Of a stretch of DNA of 64,000 nucleotides, positions 1 to 6,966 are shown one piece after another. The position numbers were made by a program, and so were the translations under genes. Each line of letters begins with the position of its first letter. The first letter of the stretch is position 1. The notes beneath the pieces are model-generated. The model saw only the letters and a list, made by a program, of their open reading frames with translations. It searched no databases and was not told where the DNA came from. Source of the DNA: Weissella bombi (lineage in GTDB: Bacteria; Bacillota; Bacilli; Lactobacillales; Lactobacillaceae); NCBI RefSeq assembly GCF_900094835.1, contig NZ_FMAO01000003.1:1-64000 (forward strand), written 5' to 3'.

Positions 1-2
1 AT

Positions 3-74
3 GGCTCATTGGTCAAGCGGTTAAGACTTCGGTTTTTCACACCGACATCCAGGGTTCGACTCCCTGATGAGCTA
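3..74 (+). tRNA. tRNA-Glu (anticodon TTC)
   Basis: A complete cloverleaf can be folded. The acceptor arms 3-9 and 67-73 pair with one G-U, the anticodon stem TCGGT/ACCGA encloses a seven-base loop with TTC in the anticodon place, and the T arm is CAGGG/CCCTG. Position 74 is the discriminator base A. No CCA is encoded, so the 3' end must be added by nucleotidyltransferase. A terminator follows directly. Confidence 0.95.
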
Positions 75-84
75 TAATTTATTA

Positions 85-113
85 CTAGGGTATTTGAATA
101 CCCTAGTTTTTTT
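85..113 (+). terminator. Terminator after tRNA-Glu
   Basis: Perfect 9-bp stem (CTAGGGTAT/ATACCCTAG, loop TTGA) followed by seven T residues. It separates tRNA-Glu from the promoter of tRNA-Ser. Confidence 0.9.
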
Positions 114-117
114 ATGC

Positions 118-146
118 TTGAAATACCTTTTAAATATCGGTATAAT
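118..146 (+). promoter_or_regulatory. Promoter of tRNA-Ser
   Basis: TTGAAA at 118-123 and a perfect TATAAT at 141-146 are separated by 17 bp. The predicted start point lies only a few bases upstream of the mature tRNA at 160. It is a sigma-A type promoter giving tRNA-Ser its own transcription unit. Confidence 0.85.
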
Positions 147-159
147 ATTTAGTTGTTAT

Positions 160-248
160 GGAGCTATGGCAGAGTGGTAATGCAGCGGACTCGAAATCCG
201 CCGAACCGGTGTTGAGCCGGCGCACGGGTTCAAATCCCGTTGGCTCCT
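160..248 (+). tRNA. tRNA-Ser (anticodon CGA)
   Basis: Class II tRNA with a long variable arm. The acceptor stem pairs 160-166 with 241-247 (one G-U), the anticodon stem GCGGA/TCCGC carries CGA, and the T arm is ACGGG/CCCGT. No CCA is encoded. The base in the discriminator place is T (248), whereas bacterial tRNA-Ser usually has G there. Confidence 0.93.
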
Positions 249-317
249 TATTGTGTTTTTGAGACTTTCTTTATAAACGCAAAAATACCCCTATTCAACT
301 TTTGTAAGTTGTTATCT

Positions 318-368
318 CCATATTATTGACAAGAGAAAAATTTATCTTGTCAATAATATGGCTTTTTT
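318..368 (+). terminator. Terminator after tRNA-Ser
   Basis: A 17-bp stem (318-334 with 345-361) with a 10-base loop is followed by CTTTTTTAT. It ends the tRNA-Ser unit. The rest of 249-420 shows no gene. Confidence 0.85.
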
Positions 369-421
369 ATAGCATAAGATACTTTGATTATCTAAAAACA
401 CATGACTAATTTCTAAACTCA

Positions 422-453
422 AAAAGCGCTGCTCATCATCGAACAGCGCTTTT
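422..453 (-). terminator. Terminator of the 66-aa membrane protein gene
   Basis: Inverted repeat AAAAGCGCTG/CAGCGCTTTT just past the stop codon of the minus-strand gene at 461. It has A/T tracts on both flanks, so it could act in both directions. Confidence 0.8.
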
Positions 454-460
454 AAAATCT

Positions 461-661
461 TTATTTTTTGTGTCTAACTATTACCCATAAAATTGAAAAT
501 ACAATCGACAGCATTAATGACCAACCAAAAATTCCATGAATACTATTATGTGCAATAATTGGTGTCAGTCCCCATAAATCATGATGCATGAAAGCATTTA
601 TAAAAATACCAATTGTAACCACCCACAAAATTATAGATAAGATGGGCAAAATTTTTTTCAC
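461..661 (-). CDS. Small two-helix membrane protein, unknown function
   Basis: Encodes 66 residues. Two hydrophobic segments (about residues 4-24 and 43-62) are joined by a loop with several histidines, and the protein ends in RHKK. This fits a small integral membrane protein with both ends inside. I do not recognise a characterised family. An AAGGAG site lies 10 bases before the ATG, so the frame is very likely translated. It is a single-gene unit with its own terminator, downstream of the metal-resistance operon and on the same strand. A link to metal transport is possible only by position. Confidence 0.65.
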   Translation of the reverse strand: MKKILPILSIILWVVTIGIFINAFMHHDLWGLTPIIAHNSIHGIFGWSLMLSIVFSILWVIVRHKK

Positions 662-740
662 CGTTAATCTCCTTCCTAGCTAATCAAAAGTTATTATTTC
701 TCCTATAAATTAATGAATATCCTTTTGCGTTCTTTAGAAA

Positions 741-1049
741 TCATTCACCATGCTTTTTACCTCGTAACACATGATCCGCATGCTCAAAAGTCTCATTAAT
801 CACATCCAAAATATGCGGATCATTTAATCGATAATAATTATATTTACCAATTCTTTCACTTGTCACCAACTGGTGATGACGTAATAGAGCCAAATTGTGA
901 GAAACAACCGATTGCTCAATGCCTAATATTTCACTTAATTCTTTTACATTTAGAGTCCTATCCTCTAAATAATACAGCATATTGATTCTAATACGATTAC
1001 TTAACAGTTTCATAATGCTGGTCATTTCCGTCAAATGTTGATCGTCCAT
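741..1049 (-). CDS. ArsR/SmtB-family metal-sensing repressor, CzrA-like
   Basis: A 102-residue winged-helix protein. The start was set at ATG 1049 (MDDQHL), which has an AAAGGAG site upstream; a longer frame has no better site. The C-terminal helix carries D77, H79, H90 and H93 in the spacing D-x-H-(10)-H-x2-H. That is exactly the alpha-5 zinc/cobalt site known in CzrA/NmtR-type sensors. The alpha-3N cysteines of CadC are absent. The gene follows the CadD-type exporter at 1066 by 16 bp, as in cadDX operons. Inferred role: derepresses the exporter when zinc, cobalt or cadmium binds. An inverted repeat at 1643-1672 is the likely operator. Confidence 0.85.
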   Translation of the reverse strand: MDDQHLTEMTSIMKLLSNRIRINMLYYLEDRTLNVKELSEILGIEQSVVSHNLALLRHHQLVTSERIGKYNYYRLNDPHILDVINETFEHADHVLRGKKHGE

Positions 1050-1065
1050 CACACACCGTGCTCCT

Positions 1066-1629
1066 TTATAAATATGATAAAACATGATGAATTAAGCCGC
1101 TATCCCAAAATACATATAGGCCAATTAAAATATAGCAAATTTTCATCATGATTTCGCCATATCTATTCATTAATTTTACAATAGATTTAGTCGTTAGCAA
1201 TAATTTAATTATAAAAATAATCAGAACAGTCAGTACTGCGATCGTCAAGATAGTTAATAATAATTCACGAATACTTTTACCAATCAAAATCGGTAAAAAA
1301 ATTGCTAATACACACCCGGAACATACTGATAAGTAAGTCAATAAGACCATTACAATAGGTTGCTTGCGCCATTTAGGTCCGCCGTCATCATCATTATCAT
1401 GAAAAGCCATATATATCGGTAGTATTCCTAACAGACCCAAAAGCCACTCTGGTAAAAATATGCCTAATGTTGCACCAACTAAATAACTACCCACTAATAA
1501 CAGCATAACACCTACTAGATAGCCTACTAAAACTTCCACCACATTATATTTTTTTAGTAAAAATAACAACATGAAGAAAAAATCTATATTAACCCCTAAA
1601 AACGTTATAACGATAACACCTATATTCAT
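1066..1629 (-). CDS. cadD: CadD-family cadmium/metal resistance transporter
   Basis: A 187-residue, strongly hydrophobic protein with about five to six membrane segments. It has the N-terminal pattern of the CadD family ([18 protein letters not shown]) and a charged loop HDNDDDGG near the middle. CadD proteins export Cd(II), and some also act on zinc. The ATG at 1629 was chosen because it has GGAGG five bases upstream and starts the hydrophobic core; an upstream in-frame M adds 28 residues that do not fit the family. It is first in a two-gene operon with the CzrA-like sensor. Substrate specificity cannot be read from the sequence. Confidence 0.85.
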   Translation of the reverse strand: MNIGVIVITFLGVNIDFFFMLLFLLKKYNVVEVLVGYLVGVMLLLVGSYLVGATLGIFLPEWLLGLLGILPIYMAFHDNDDDGGPKWRKQPIVMVLLTYLSVCSGCVLAIFLPILIGKSIRELLLTILTIAVLTVLIIFIIKLLLTTKSIVKLMNRYGEIMMKICYILIGLYVFWDSGLIHHVLSYL

Positions 1630-1642
1630 TTCAGCCTCCAAC

Positions 1643-1672
1643 AAAACATATGTTATTTTTGACATATGTTTT
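1643..1672 (-). promoter_or_regulatory. Probable ArsR-type operator before cadD
   Basis: AAAACATATG (1643-1652) and CATATGTTTT (1663-1672) form a perfect 10-bp inverted repeat with a 10-base centre. Each arm also contains the small palindrome ACATATGT. It lies 14 bp upstream of the cadD start, where an ArsR-family repressor would block transcription. The assignment to the CzrA-like protein is inferred from position. Confidence 0.6.
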
Positions 1673-1703
1673 ATATTAACATGTTCTAGATAACGCACAC
1701 AAA

Positions 1704-1733
1704 AAAACACCAATTATAAAAAATTGGTGTTTT
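1704..1733 (-). terminator. Terminator of the SDR gene
   Basis: Stem AAAACACCAATT/AATTGGTGTTTT (12 bp, 6-base loop) with an A run on its plus-strand left side, which is a T run on the minus strand. It directly follows the SDR stop codon. Confidence 0.85.
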
Positions 1734-1737
1734 ATCA

Positions 1738-2577
1738 TTATTCTTCAGGTTGTAATGGACCATAATAATATGATGCCGTTGCTCCACCATCAATTAAAAA
1801 GGTTGAGCCACTGATATATTGTGCTCGCTCACTCATAATCAACTCTGCAACATCCGCAACTTCATCTGCAGTTCCCGGCCGTCCAGCTGGAGATTTCGCA
1901 AACATATTTTTATAAAAGTCACCTCGTTCACCATTAAATTCATCACGTGCTAATGGTGTCACAATAATACCCGGTGCAATGTCATTCAAACGTGCTTGGC
2001 GTTCACCCCACTTAACAGCTTCATACATTGTTCGTTTTTCATTGCAGCGTTTAGCCAACTGATAAGCATGCAATGAATCTTTAATATTTTCAGGCTGTAA
2101 GAAATCCAAATCCAACAACTCTTCAGTTGGTGCCATTGCTAATTGACGATCCTGTTGTGGCGTTAATGCTGGCATTCTAAAACCAGATTGGCTGGAAATA
2201 ACAACACCGACACCACCTGGTGCAATAACTTGACGAACTTCTTCTAACAAAACTGCCGTACCATACAAATCAACCGCCAAAATTGTTTCAATTGATGCTT
2301 GGGACGGTAAAACACCTGCACCATTAACTAGCATTTTAATTTGCCCAAAATTTTGTGCAAATTCAATCATGCTCTTAATAGATTCACGAGATGATAAATC
2401 CATCTGATAAGTTGTCACATCAAAGCCAGCATCTTGAAGTACTTCACTGATTATTGCTAAATTTTCGTTGCTACGATCACCCAAAATAATTTTCTTACCA
2501 TAACCAACTCTACGCGTAATAGCTAGTGACAATTGGCCAGCGCCGACAACTAACATAACATCTTTTTGTTGTAACAT
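1738..2577 (-). CDS. Short-chain dehydrogenase/reductase (SDR)
   Basis: 279 residues with a Rossmann fold. The nucleotide-binding turn VGAGQLSLA (11-19) departs from the usual GxxxGxG. NGAG (85-88) replaces NNAG, and the catalytic set Ser (SSQS, 128-131), Y172 and K176 (YxxxK) is intact, followed by a PGIIVTPL segment. It should be an NAD(P)H-dependent oxidoreductase of a carbonyl or alcohol; the substrate is unknown. Its promoter has the 19-bp spacing and inverted repeat of a MerR-activated promoter (2604-2634), so it probably answers to one of the two nearby MerR regulators. It is divergent from the NAD(P)-binding gene at 2742. Confidence 0.85.
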   Translation of the reverse strand: MLQQKDVMLVVGAGQLSLAITRRVGYGKKIILGDRSNENLAIISEVLQDAGFDVTTYQMDLSSRESIKSMIEFAQNFGQIKMLVNGAGVLPSQASIETILAVDLYGTAVLLEEVRQVIAPGGVGVVISSQSGFRMPALTPQQDRQLAMAPTEELLDLDFLQPENIKDSLHAYQLAKRCNEKRTMYEAVKWGERQARLNDIAPGIIVTPLARDEFNGERGDFYKNMFAKSPAGRPGTADEVADVAELIMSERAQYISGSTFLIDGGATASYYYGPLQPEE

Positions 2578-2603
2578 TTTCGCACCTCCCTTATGTTATT
2601 TTT

Positions 2604-2634
2604 ACTATAAGGCTTGGAGTGCACTTCAAGTCAA
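2604..2634 (-). promoter_or_regulatory. MerR-type promoter/operator of the SDR gene
   Basis: On the minus strand TTGACT and TATAGT are 19 bp apart. The inverted repeat (plus strand CTTGGAGTGCACTTCAAG, 2613-2630) fills the spacer. It starts at the fifth base of the -35 box and ends three bases before the -10 box. Over-long spacing with a central dyad is the hallmark of MerR-family activation. Confidence 0.8.
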
Positions 2635-2640
2635 ATCAGT

Positions 2641-2671
2641 TTGCGTTAAAGTTCACTCCAAGGTGTATATT
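2641..2671 (+). promoter_or_regulatory. MerR-type promoter/operator of the gene at 2742
   Basis: TTGCGT (2641-2646) and TATATT (2666-2671) are 19 bp apart, and GTTAAAGTTCACTCCAAG (2645-2662) sits in the same register as in the divergent promoter. The two MerR-type promoters stand back to back. Confidence 0.75.
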
Positions 2672-2741
2672 AAATACAATCTTTATATGAGAAACGGGTT
2701 ATTTAACACAAACAGATAACTAGAAAGAAGGGTACAATTTT

Positions 2742-3347
2742 ATGAAAAACGTTCTGATTATCGGTGCCACCGGAACAATCGGTCAGGCCACTCGCCATCT
2801 GTTATTAACAAAAACAGACTATCATTTAACTTTATTTGCCAGAACTGCTAACCAACTAACACTCAATAATGACAGAGAAACCAGCATTAGTGGTGATCTC
2901 AATCATACAACGGAATTATTTAAAGCAATGCAAAATCAAGACGTTGTCTTCATTGCATTAAGTGGTGATTTGCCAAAGTACGTTAAAAACATCATAACAG
3001 TTATGCAAGAAGTACAAGTTATGCGCATTATTTTTATTGCATCAATGGGTATTTATAATGAAATACCTGAAAGCATTGGTATAAGTGGTAATCTTCAACA
3101 CAATCCATATTTAAAGAAGTATCGTCAAGCCGCTGATTTAATTGAAGCATCATCGTTGGCTTATACAATTATTCGACCTGGTTGGTTTGAACACGGTTCA
3201 GAAACATATGAGATTACAACTAAGGATGAGCCTTTTGGTGGCCATGATATCGCCATCAATAGCATTGCAGATTTTGCTGTGAAATTAATAACTGATGATT
3301 CACTTGGTATCAATCAAAATTTTGGTATTAATCGACCAAATTCATAA
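2742..3347 (+). CDS. NAD(P)-binding oxidoreductase, atypical SDR (NmrA/YwnB-like)
   Basis: 201 residues. The N-terminal glycine motif GATGTIGQA (8-16) marks a Rossmann fold of the extended/atypical SDR group. No YxxxK catalytic pair stands out, in line with NmrA/YwnB-like proteins that bind NAD(P) and act as reductases or redox sensors. It is divergent from the SDR gene, and both promoters have MerR-type operators. The MerR gene at 3437 follows on the same strand, so the three genes form one regulated module. The substrate is not known. Confidence 0.8.
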   Translation: MKNVLIIGATGTIGQATRHLLLTKTDYHLTLFARTANQLTLNNDRETSISGDLNHTTELFKAMQNQDVVFIALSGDLPKYVKNIITVMQEVQVMRIIFIASMGIYNEIPESIGISGNLQHNPYLKKYRQAADLIEASSLAYTIIRPGWFEHGSETYEITTKDEPFGGHDIAINSIADFAVKLITDDSLGINQNFGINRPNS

Positions 3348-3381
3348 ACAAGATTAAAGCAAAACAAATAACCACAGTCAC

Positions 3382-3412
3382 TTGTCTTGGAGCTGACTCT
3401 AAGGTATAGAAT
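3382..3412 (+). promoter_or_regulatory. MerR-type promoter/operator of the first merR gene
   Basis: TTGTCT (3382-3387) and TAGAAT (3407-3412) are 19 bp apart. CTTGGAGCTGACTCTAAG (3386-3403) overlaps the -35 box at its fifth base and ends three bases before the -10, the same geometry as at 2604-2634. It suggests positive autoregulation. Confidence 0.75.
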
Positions 3413-3436
3413 AATTAACATTAGGAGGATGGTAAA

Positions 3437-3832
3437 TTGAACATTAAACAAGCAAGTGAAATCAGTGGTCTTTCGGCGGATACCATCCGTTATTATGAGC
3501 GAATCGAAATTATACCGCCCATCAAACGTCATGAAAATGGTATTCGGGATATTGATGAAGAGGACCTACGTTGGCTACAATTTAGTCGTCAAATGCGTGA
3601 TGCTGGTGTCTCCATTGAAGTGTTAATTGAATATATTAAGCTATTTCAAATGGGTGATCAATCAATCCCTGCTCGTATCAAGCTATTAAACGAGCAAAAG
3701 GAACAATTACAAGCAAAGATTAATACTTTATCACAAGCAAAAGATCGTTTGTCTTATAAAATAGACAATTATGAAACCCACACTATCCAAGCTGAGGATA
3801 AATTGCGACCTTTTCCTGGTAAAAATGATTAA
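3437..3832 (+). CDS. MerR-family transcriptional regulator (AdhR/NmlR-like)
   Basis: 131 residues from a TTG start that has AGGAGG eight bases upstream. The N-terminal winged helix-turn-helix reads IKQASEISGLSADTIRYYER, typical of MerR. It is followed by a wing (IRDIDEEDLRWLQF) and a long dimerisation coiled coil (about residues 80-115). No cysteine is present, so it is not a thiol or metal sensor of the MerR/CueR/NmlR-Cys kind. The effector is unknown. Its own promoter and those at 2604 and 2641 hold the same 18-bp dyad, so it most likely activates itself and the two dehydrogenase genes. Confidence 0.88.
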   Translation: MNIKQASEISGLSADTIRYYERIEIIPPIKRHENGIRDIDEEDLRWLQFSRQMRDAGVSIEVLIEYIKLFQMGDQSIPARIKLLNEQKEQLQAKINTLSQAKDRLSYKIDNYETHTIQAEDKLRPFPGKND

Positions 3833-3854
3833 ATTTTTAATATTTGATAATTCA

Positions 3855-3891
3855 AAAAGCGTAGCGCCAAAATTTATTGCGCTACGCTTTT
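3855..3891. terminator. Bidirectional terminator between merR and the aldo/keto reductase gene
   Basis: Stem AAAAGCGTAGCGC/GCGCTACGCTTTT (13 bp) between two convergent genes, with A and T tracts on the two sides. It can serve both. Confidence 0.88.
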
Positions 3892-3910
3892 AATTTACTG
3901 CGATATTGTT

Positions 3911-4780
3911 TTACTTATCGGTCTTATCATAAACTGGGAATGAATCTGACTCCCCGTAATTATCAATGTGATCAACCTGCTTTAAAGTGGCCATATCGCT
4001 ATCACTGATTGTGAATGCTAATTCAGTATTACTAATAATATGACTTGGTGTTTCTGCCTTTGGCAATGGTAGCATCCCCAACTGCAAGCAATATTGCAAG
4101 CACAATTGTGCAACACTAACACCATAGTTATCAGCCATCTTTTGTAATTCTGGATTATGCAAAATTTCACCATGAGCAACTGGTGAATATGCTTCAACTA
4201 GTACATCATTATCCTGGCAATATTTAATTAAATCAAATGGTGTATTAGATACATGCGCCAAAATTTGGTTAACGGCTGGTTTAATGCGACCATTTTGTAA
4301 AATGTTATCTAAATCAACTTGTTCGAAATTCGAAACACCGATAGCCTTAATTTTACCAGCATCATAAGCCTCTTCCAAAGCTTGCCATGCTGCTAAATTA
4401 CCTTCAAAATAATGTTCAACATTTCTAAAATCAGCCCATGGTTGTGGAGCGTGAATAATCATCATATCCACATAATCTAACCCTAAATCTGCAAGTGACT
4501 GATCAACGGCAGCGACGGCTTCGTCATACGACTTAATTTCAGCCGCTAATTTAGTTGTCACAAAAATATCTTCACGTGGTACTGAAGACTGACGTAGTGC
4601 CAAACCCACGCCCTTTTCGTTACCATATGCTTGCGCTGTATCAATGTGTCGATAACCAGCATCAAGCGCTACTTTAACGGGTTCAACGACCTTATCATTA
4701 TCAATTAACCAGGTACCAAAGCCCAACTTTGGAATTTTGACACCATTTGATAATGTAAATGTTTCATCTAAAACTGTCAT
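3911..4780 (-). CDS. Aldo/keto reductase
   Basis: 289 residues, a full-length TIM-barrel aldo/keto reductase. The catalytic tetrad is visible as D47, Y52, K77 and H110 (GYRHIDTAQAYGNE, VTTKL, MIIHAPQPW). These enzymes reduce aldehydes and ketones with NADPH; in Gram-positive bacteria close relatives remove methylglyoxal and other reactive carbonyls, or reduce 2,5-diketo-gluconate. It is the last gene of the operon carboxymuconolactone-fold, cupin, RibD-like, aldo/keto reductase, with an AAAGGAGG site before the ATG. Expression is probably driven from the MerR-type promoter at 6306-6336. Confidence 0.92.
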   Translation of the reverse strand: MTVLDETFTLSNGVKIPKLGFGTWLIDNDKVVEPVKVALDAGYRHIDTAQAYGNEKGVGLALRQSSVPREDIFVTTKLAAEIKSYDEAVAAVDQSLADLGLDYVDMMIIHAPQPWADFRNVEHYFEGNLAAWQALEEAYDAGKIKAIGVSNFEQVDLDNILQNGRIKPAVNQILAHVSNTPFDLIKYCQDNDVLVEAYSPVAHGEILHNPELQKMADNYGVSVAQLCLQYCLQLGMLPLPKAETPSHIISNTELAFTISDSDMATLKQVDHIDNYGESDSFPVYDKTDK

Positions 4781-4798
4781 TTAATCCTCCTTTTATAA

Positions 4799-5485
4799 CT
4801 ACCGTTTATTTTTGAAAATTAAGTGGACACCACCATCTGACAATTTCTTTGCTTGATCAAAAACAAATGTATCATCAACATATTGACCCACTGTTTCAAA
4901 ACTGGCTTTTTTCTTTTCATCCCCATTAACATGAGGTGCTACAACTAATGAAATCTCATCCACAACATGTGCTTTCAAAAAAGCACCATTAATCATGGCC
5001 CCACCACAAACTGCCAAAGTTTCAATATCAAAATGTGCACGTAATTTTTCTAATACCATTTCAAAATCAAATTCTGTTTCACCACCGATAATATATGGAA
5101 TGTTCATTGATTGCAAAAAGGCTAAATAGGCTCGACTTGCTTGTTTCGTAACAATTTCAATGGCATGCATTTGATGCCCATTGTACTCAAAATAATTTCT
5201 AGTCCAACCACACTTACCTTGACGATCAAATGATACAGACCAGGTATCAGATACAATTTCTGGTAACCAATCTTCATACGGTACTTGTGTATCTTCAAAA
5301 TCACTTAAATCAGGAGTTACAGGAGCTGCATACATCTGAATTGTCTCGCGCCCATTTGCATCAGCGTTACTCATTCTAAATAATTCATCCGAATAGTATG
5401 CACTTGAGACTCCACTACCATGCGGTCCATCGATTTTTCCATCGATTGAAACATACATATGAATAACCACTTTACTACGCATCAT
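4799..5485 (-). CDS. Dihydrofolate reductase/RibD C-terminal family reductase
   Basis: 228 residues. It begins with VVIHMYVSIDGKIDG, the usual opening strand of RibD C-terminal/DHFR-fold reductases, and has GGETEFD and the GGAMINGAFLKAHVVDEISL stretch (about 160-180) that forms the NADPH site. The actual substrate is not known; members range from riboflavin-intermediate to stress-linked reductases. Two ATG codons stand at the start (5485 and 5482) behind an AGAGG site. It is third in a four-gene operon, 18 bp from each neighbour, so its likely role is with the other carbonyl/electrophile genes and not in riboflavin synthesis. Confidence 0.82.
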   Translation of the reverse strand: MMRSKVVIHMYVSIDGKIDGPHGSGVSSAYYSDELFRMSNADANGRETIQMYAAPVTPDLSDFEDTQVPYEDWLPEIVSDTWSVSFDRQGKCGWTRNYFEYNGHQMHAIEIVTKQASRAYLAFLQSMNIPYIIGGETEFDFEMVLEKLRAHFDIETLAVCGGAMINGAFLKAHVVDEISLVVAPHVNGDEKKKASFETVGQYVDDTFVFDQAKKLSDGGVHLIFKNKR

Positions 5486-5503
5486 AACTACCTCTTGTGA
5501 ATC

Positions 5504-5917
5504 TTATTTTTCTAATTGATTATAAACATCGTCTTCAACAGGTTCTAGCCATTCTGACTCGCCAGTCGTAATTGCCAAATGACTAAACCAGCTATCTCTG
5601 GTTGCACCATGCCAATGCTTGACACCGTCATGAGCAATAACAACATCACCAGGATTTAATAGTTGTGCAGGCTTTCCCTCTTCTTGATACCAACCTTGTC
5701 CACCAGTAACCAACAAAATTTGACTACCATTGTGATGAATATGCCAATTATTACGACATCCTGGTTCAAAGGTCACGTTACCAACTGGTACACTCACATC
5801 GTCTCCTGGCGTAACCAATGTTTGATTGTAACTTTGACCAATAAAATATTGTGCGAAAGCATCATTAGTTGGGCCAGTTGGAAAAACACCTGGTTGTTCA
5901 ACTTTTTGATTTGTCAT
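5504..5917 (-). CDS. Cupin-domain protein
   Basis: 137 residues with a single cupin barrel. The first motif reads WHIHHNGSQILLVTGGQGWYQEEG, giving two metal-binding histidines (HxH). The usual glutamate is replaced by Q, and the second motif has HDGVKHWHG. A bound divalent metal is likely, but the reaction cannot be inferred. Cupins of this type often sit beside a carboxymuconolactone-decarboxylase-fold gene, as here (32 bp upstream), and are also seen in MerR-controlled aldehyde-response clusters. Confidence 0.85.
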   Translation of the reverse strand: MTNQKVEQPGVFPTGPTNDAFAQYFIGQSYNQTLVTPGDDVSVPVGNVTFEPGCRNNWHIHHNGSQILLVTGGQGWYQEEGKPAQLLNPGDVVIAHDGVKHWHGATRDSWFSHLAITTGESEWLEPVEDDVYNQLEK

Positions 5918-5949
5918 ATTATTTTCTCCTTAATTCTAAATAATCTAAT

Positions 5950-6267
5950 TTATTGCCAAATTTCTTTAGCACGATTAAAAGCTGACCATGCTTTAGGCCA
6001 ACCAACATAAAATGCAAGGTGTGTAATCTCAGCTACAATTTCTTCCTGCGTAATACCATTAGTTTTACCAATTTGTAAGTGCGTCGCTAATTGTTCAGTA
6101 TTTCCCATTGCAATAAGTGCTGCAATTGTTACTAGTGAACGATCGTGTGCACTTAATTCATCTTCTTTATCCCAAACTTCGCCAAACAAAACATCATCAT
6201 TTAAATGAGCAAATTGTGGTGCAAACTCACCTAACTGCTCTTGCCCCGCCGTTTGTTTCTTAGCCAT
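5950..6267 (-). CDS. Carboxymuconolactone decarboxylase-fold protein
   Basis: 105 residues. The pattern LVTIAALIAMGNTEQLATHL followed by NGITQEEIVAEITHLAFYVGWPKA is typical of the gamma-carboxymuconolactone decarboxylase family. The CxxC pair of AhpD-type peroxidase partners is absent, so it is not an alkylhydroperoxidase of that kind. No protocatechuate pathway genes are present, so a literal decarboxylase role is doubtful. It is first in the four-gene operon, with GGGAGG before its ATG and a MerR-type promoter upstream. Confidence 0.85.
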   Translation of the reverse strand: MAKKQTAGQEQLGEFAPQFAHLNDDVLFGEVWDKEDELSAHDRSLVTIAALIAMGNTEQLATHLQIGKTNGITQEEIVAEITHLAFYVGWPKAWSAFNRAKEIWQ

Positions 6268-6305
6268 AATGGCGCCTCCCTAATTAATATTTATTCAACA
6301 AATTT

Positions 6306-6336
6306 ATTGTAAGACCTAAAGTGCACTTTAAGTCAA
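6306..6336 (-). promoter_or_regulatory. MerR-type promoter/operator of the four-gene reductase operon
   Basis: On the minus strand TTGACT and TACAAT are 19 bp apart. The dyad (plus strand CCTAAAGTGCACTTTAAG, 6315-6332) occupies the same register as in the promoters at 2604 and 3382. It is nearly identical in its centre to the site at 2613-2630. Confidence 0.8.
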
Positions 6337-6351
6337 ATATTTCGCTTAATA

Positions 6352-6401
6352 TTACTTAGATATATTTTTTCTGTATAATAATACTTAAAGTTAACTATAA
6401 G
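6352..6401 (+). promoter_or_regulatory. Promoter of the second merR gene with a downstream operator
   Basis: TTACTT (6352-6357) and a perfect TATAAT (6374-6379) are 16 bp apart. The MerR-type dyad CTTAAAGTTAACTATAAG (6384-6401) lies after the -10 box, over the likely start point, and runs into the ribosome binding site. In this place bound MerR should repress, unlike the other four sites. Confidence 0.65.
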
Positions 6402-6413
6402 GAGAATCTATTC

Positions 6414-6848
6414 ATGCCAATTACTCAAAAAACTTATAATATTGGTGAATTTAGTCAATTAACCGGCATTCCGACATCAACTTTACGTTATTATGAATCT
6501 GAAAACTTGATAAAACCACAACGGTCAGCTAATGGTCATCGTTACTACACTAGTGATGACTTTGATTGGTTACGTTTCTTAAATCATCTCAAGGGAGCGG
6601 GGATGAGTATCGCCGATTTAAAACAATACATCACCCTACGCGAACAAGGTGATCAAACAATTCGACAACGTCTATCCCTCTTAAAAACAACCAAAGCCAA
6701 TTTCTTAAAAGAGTTAGCAGAAATTCAACAACATCTACAAATTTTAAACGATAAGATTAACTGGTATGAAGCTAAAGATGCTGGCATTATTTCTGAAAGT
6801 GAAAAATTCAAAACCTATCTAGAACACTTAGGTCACGAAAATTATTAA
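6414..6848 (+). CDS. MerR-family transcriptional regulator (AdhR-like), second copy
   Basis: 144 residues. The N-terminal DNA-binding domain reads YNIGEFSQLTGIPTSTLRYYESENL, followed by the wing HRYYTSDDFDWLRFLNHLKGAGMS and a coiled coil (about 85-120). There is no cysteine, so sensing is not by a thiol in this protein. It is divergent from the reductase operon and shares a short intergenic region with two dyads of the same sequence family. Inferred: it activates the operon at 3911-6267 and probably represses itself. Confidence 0.88.
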   Translation: MPITQKTYNIGEFSQLTGIPTSTLRYYESENLIKPQRSANGHRYYTSDDFDWLRFLNHLKGAGMSIADLKQYITLREQGDQTIRQRLSLLKTTKANFLKELAEIQQHLQILNDKINWYEAKDAGIISESEKFKTYLEHLGHENY

Positions 6849-6894
6849 CTACCCAAAAATTTTCTATTATTAGGAAATTTGCACTTCACAAAAA

Positions 6895-6931
6895 GCAAGT
6901 GCTTGCATGCATTTTGCGTTAGCCGTATAAT
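6895..6931 (+). promoter_or_regulatory. Promoter with inverted repeat before the DUF3533-type gene
   Basis: TTGCAT (6903-6908) and TATAAT (6926-6931) have 17-bp spacing. A short dyad GCAAG-TG-CTTGC (6895-6906) overlaps the -35 box and may be the operator of the TetR regulator encoded downstream. Confidence 0.65.
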
Positions 6932-6966
6932 AACCACGTAAATAAAATCATGCGGAGGTTTCAATA

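Noticed and set aside
5950-6267. AhpD-type peroxidase partner
   Set aside because: The CxxC pair needed for AhpD chemistry is absent.
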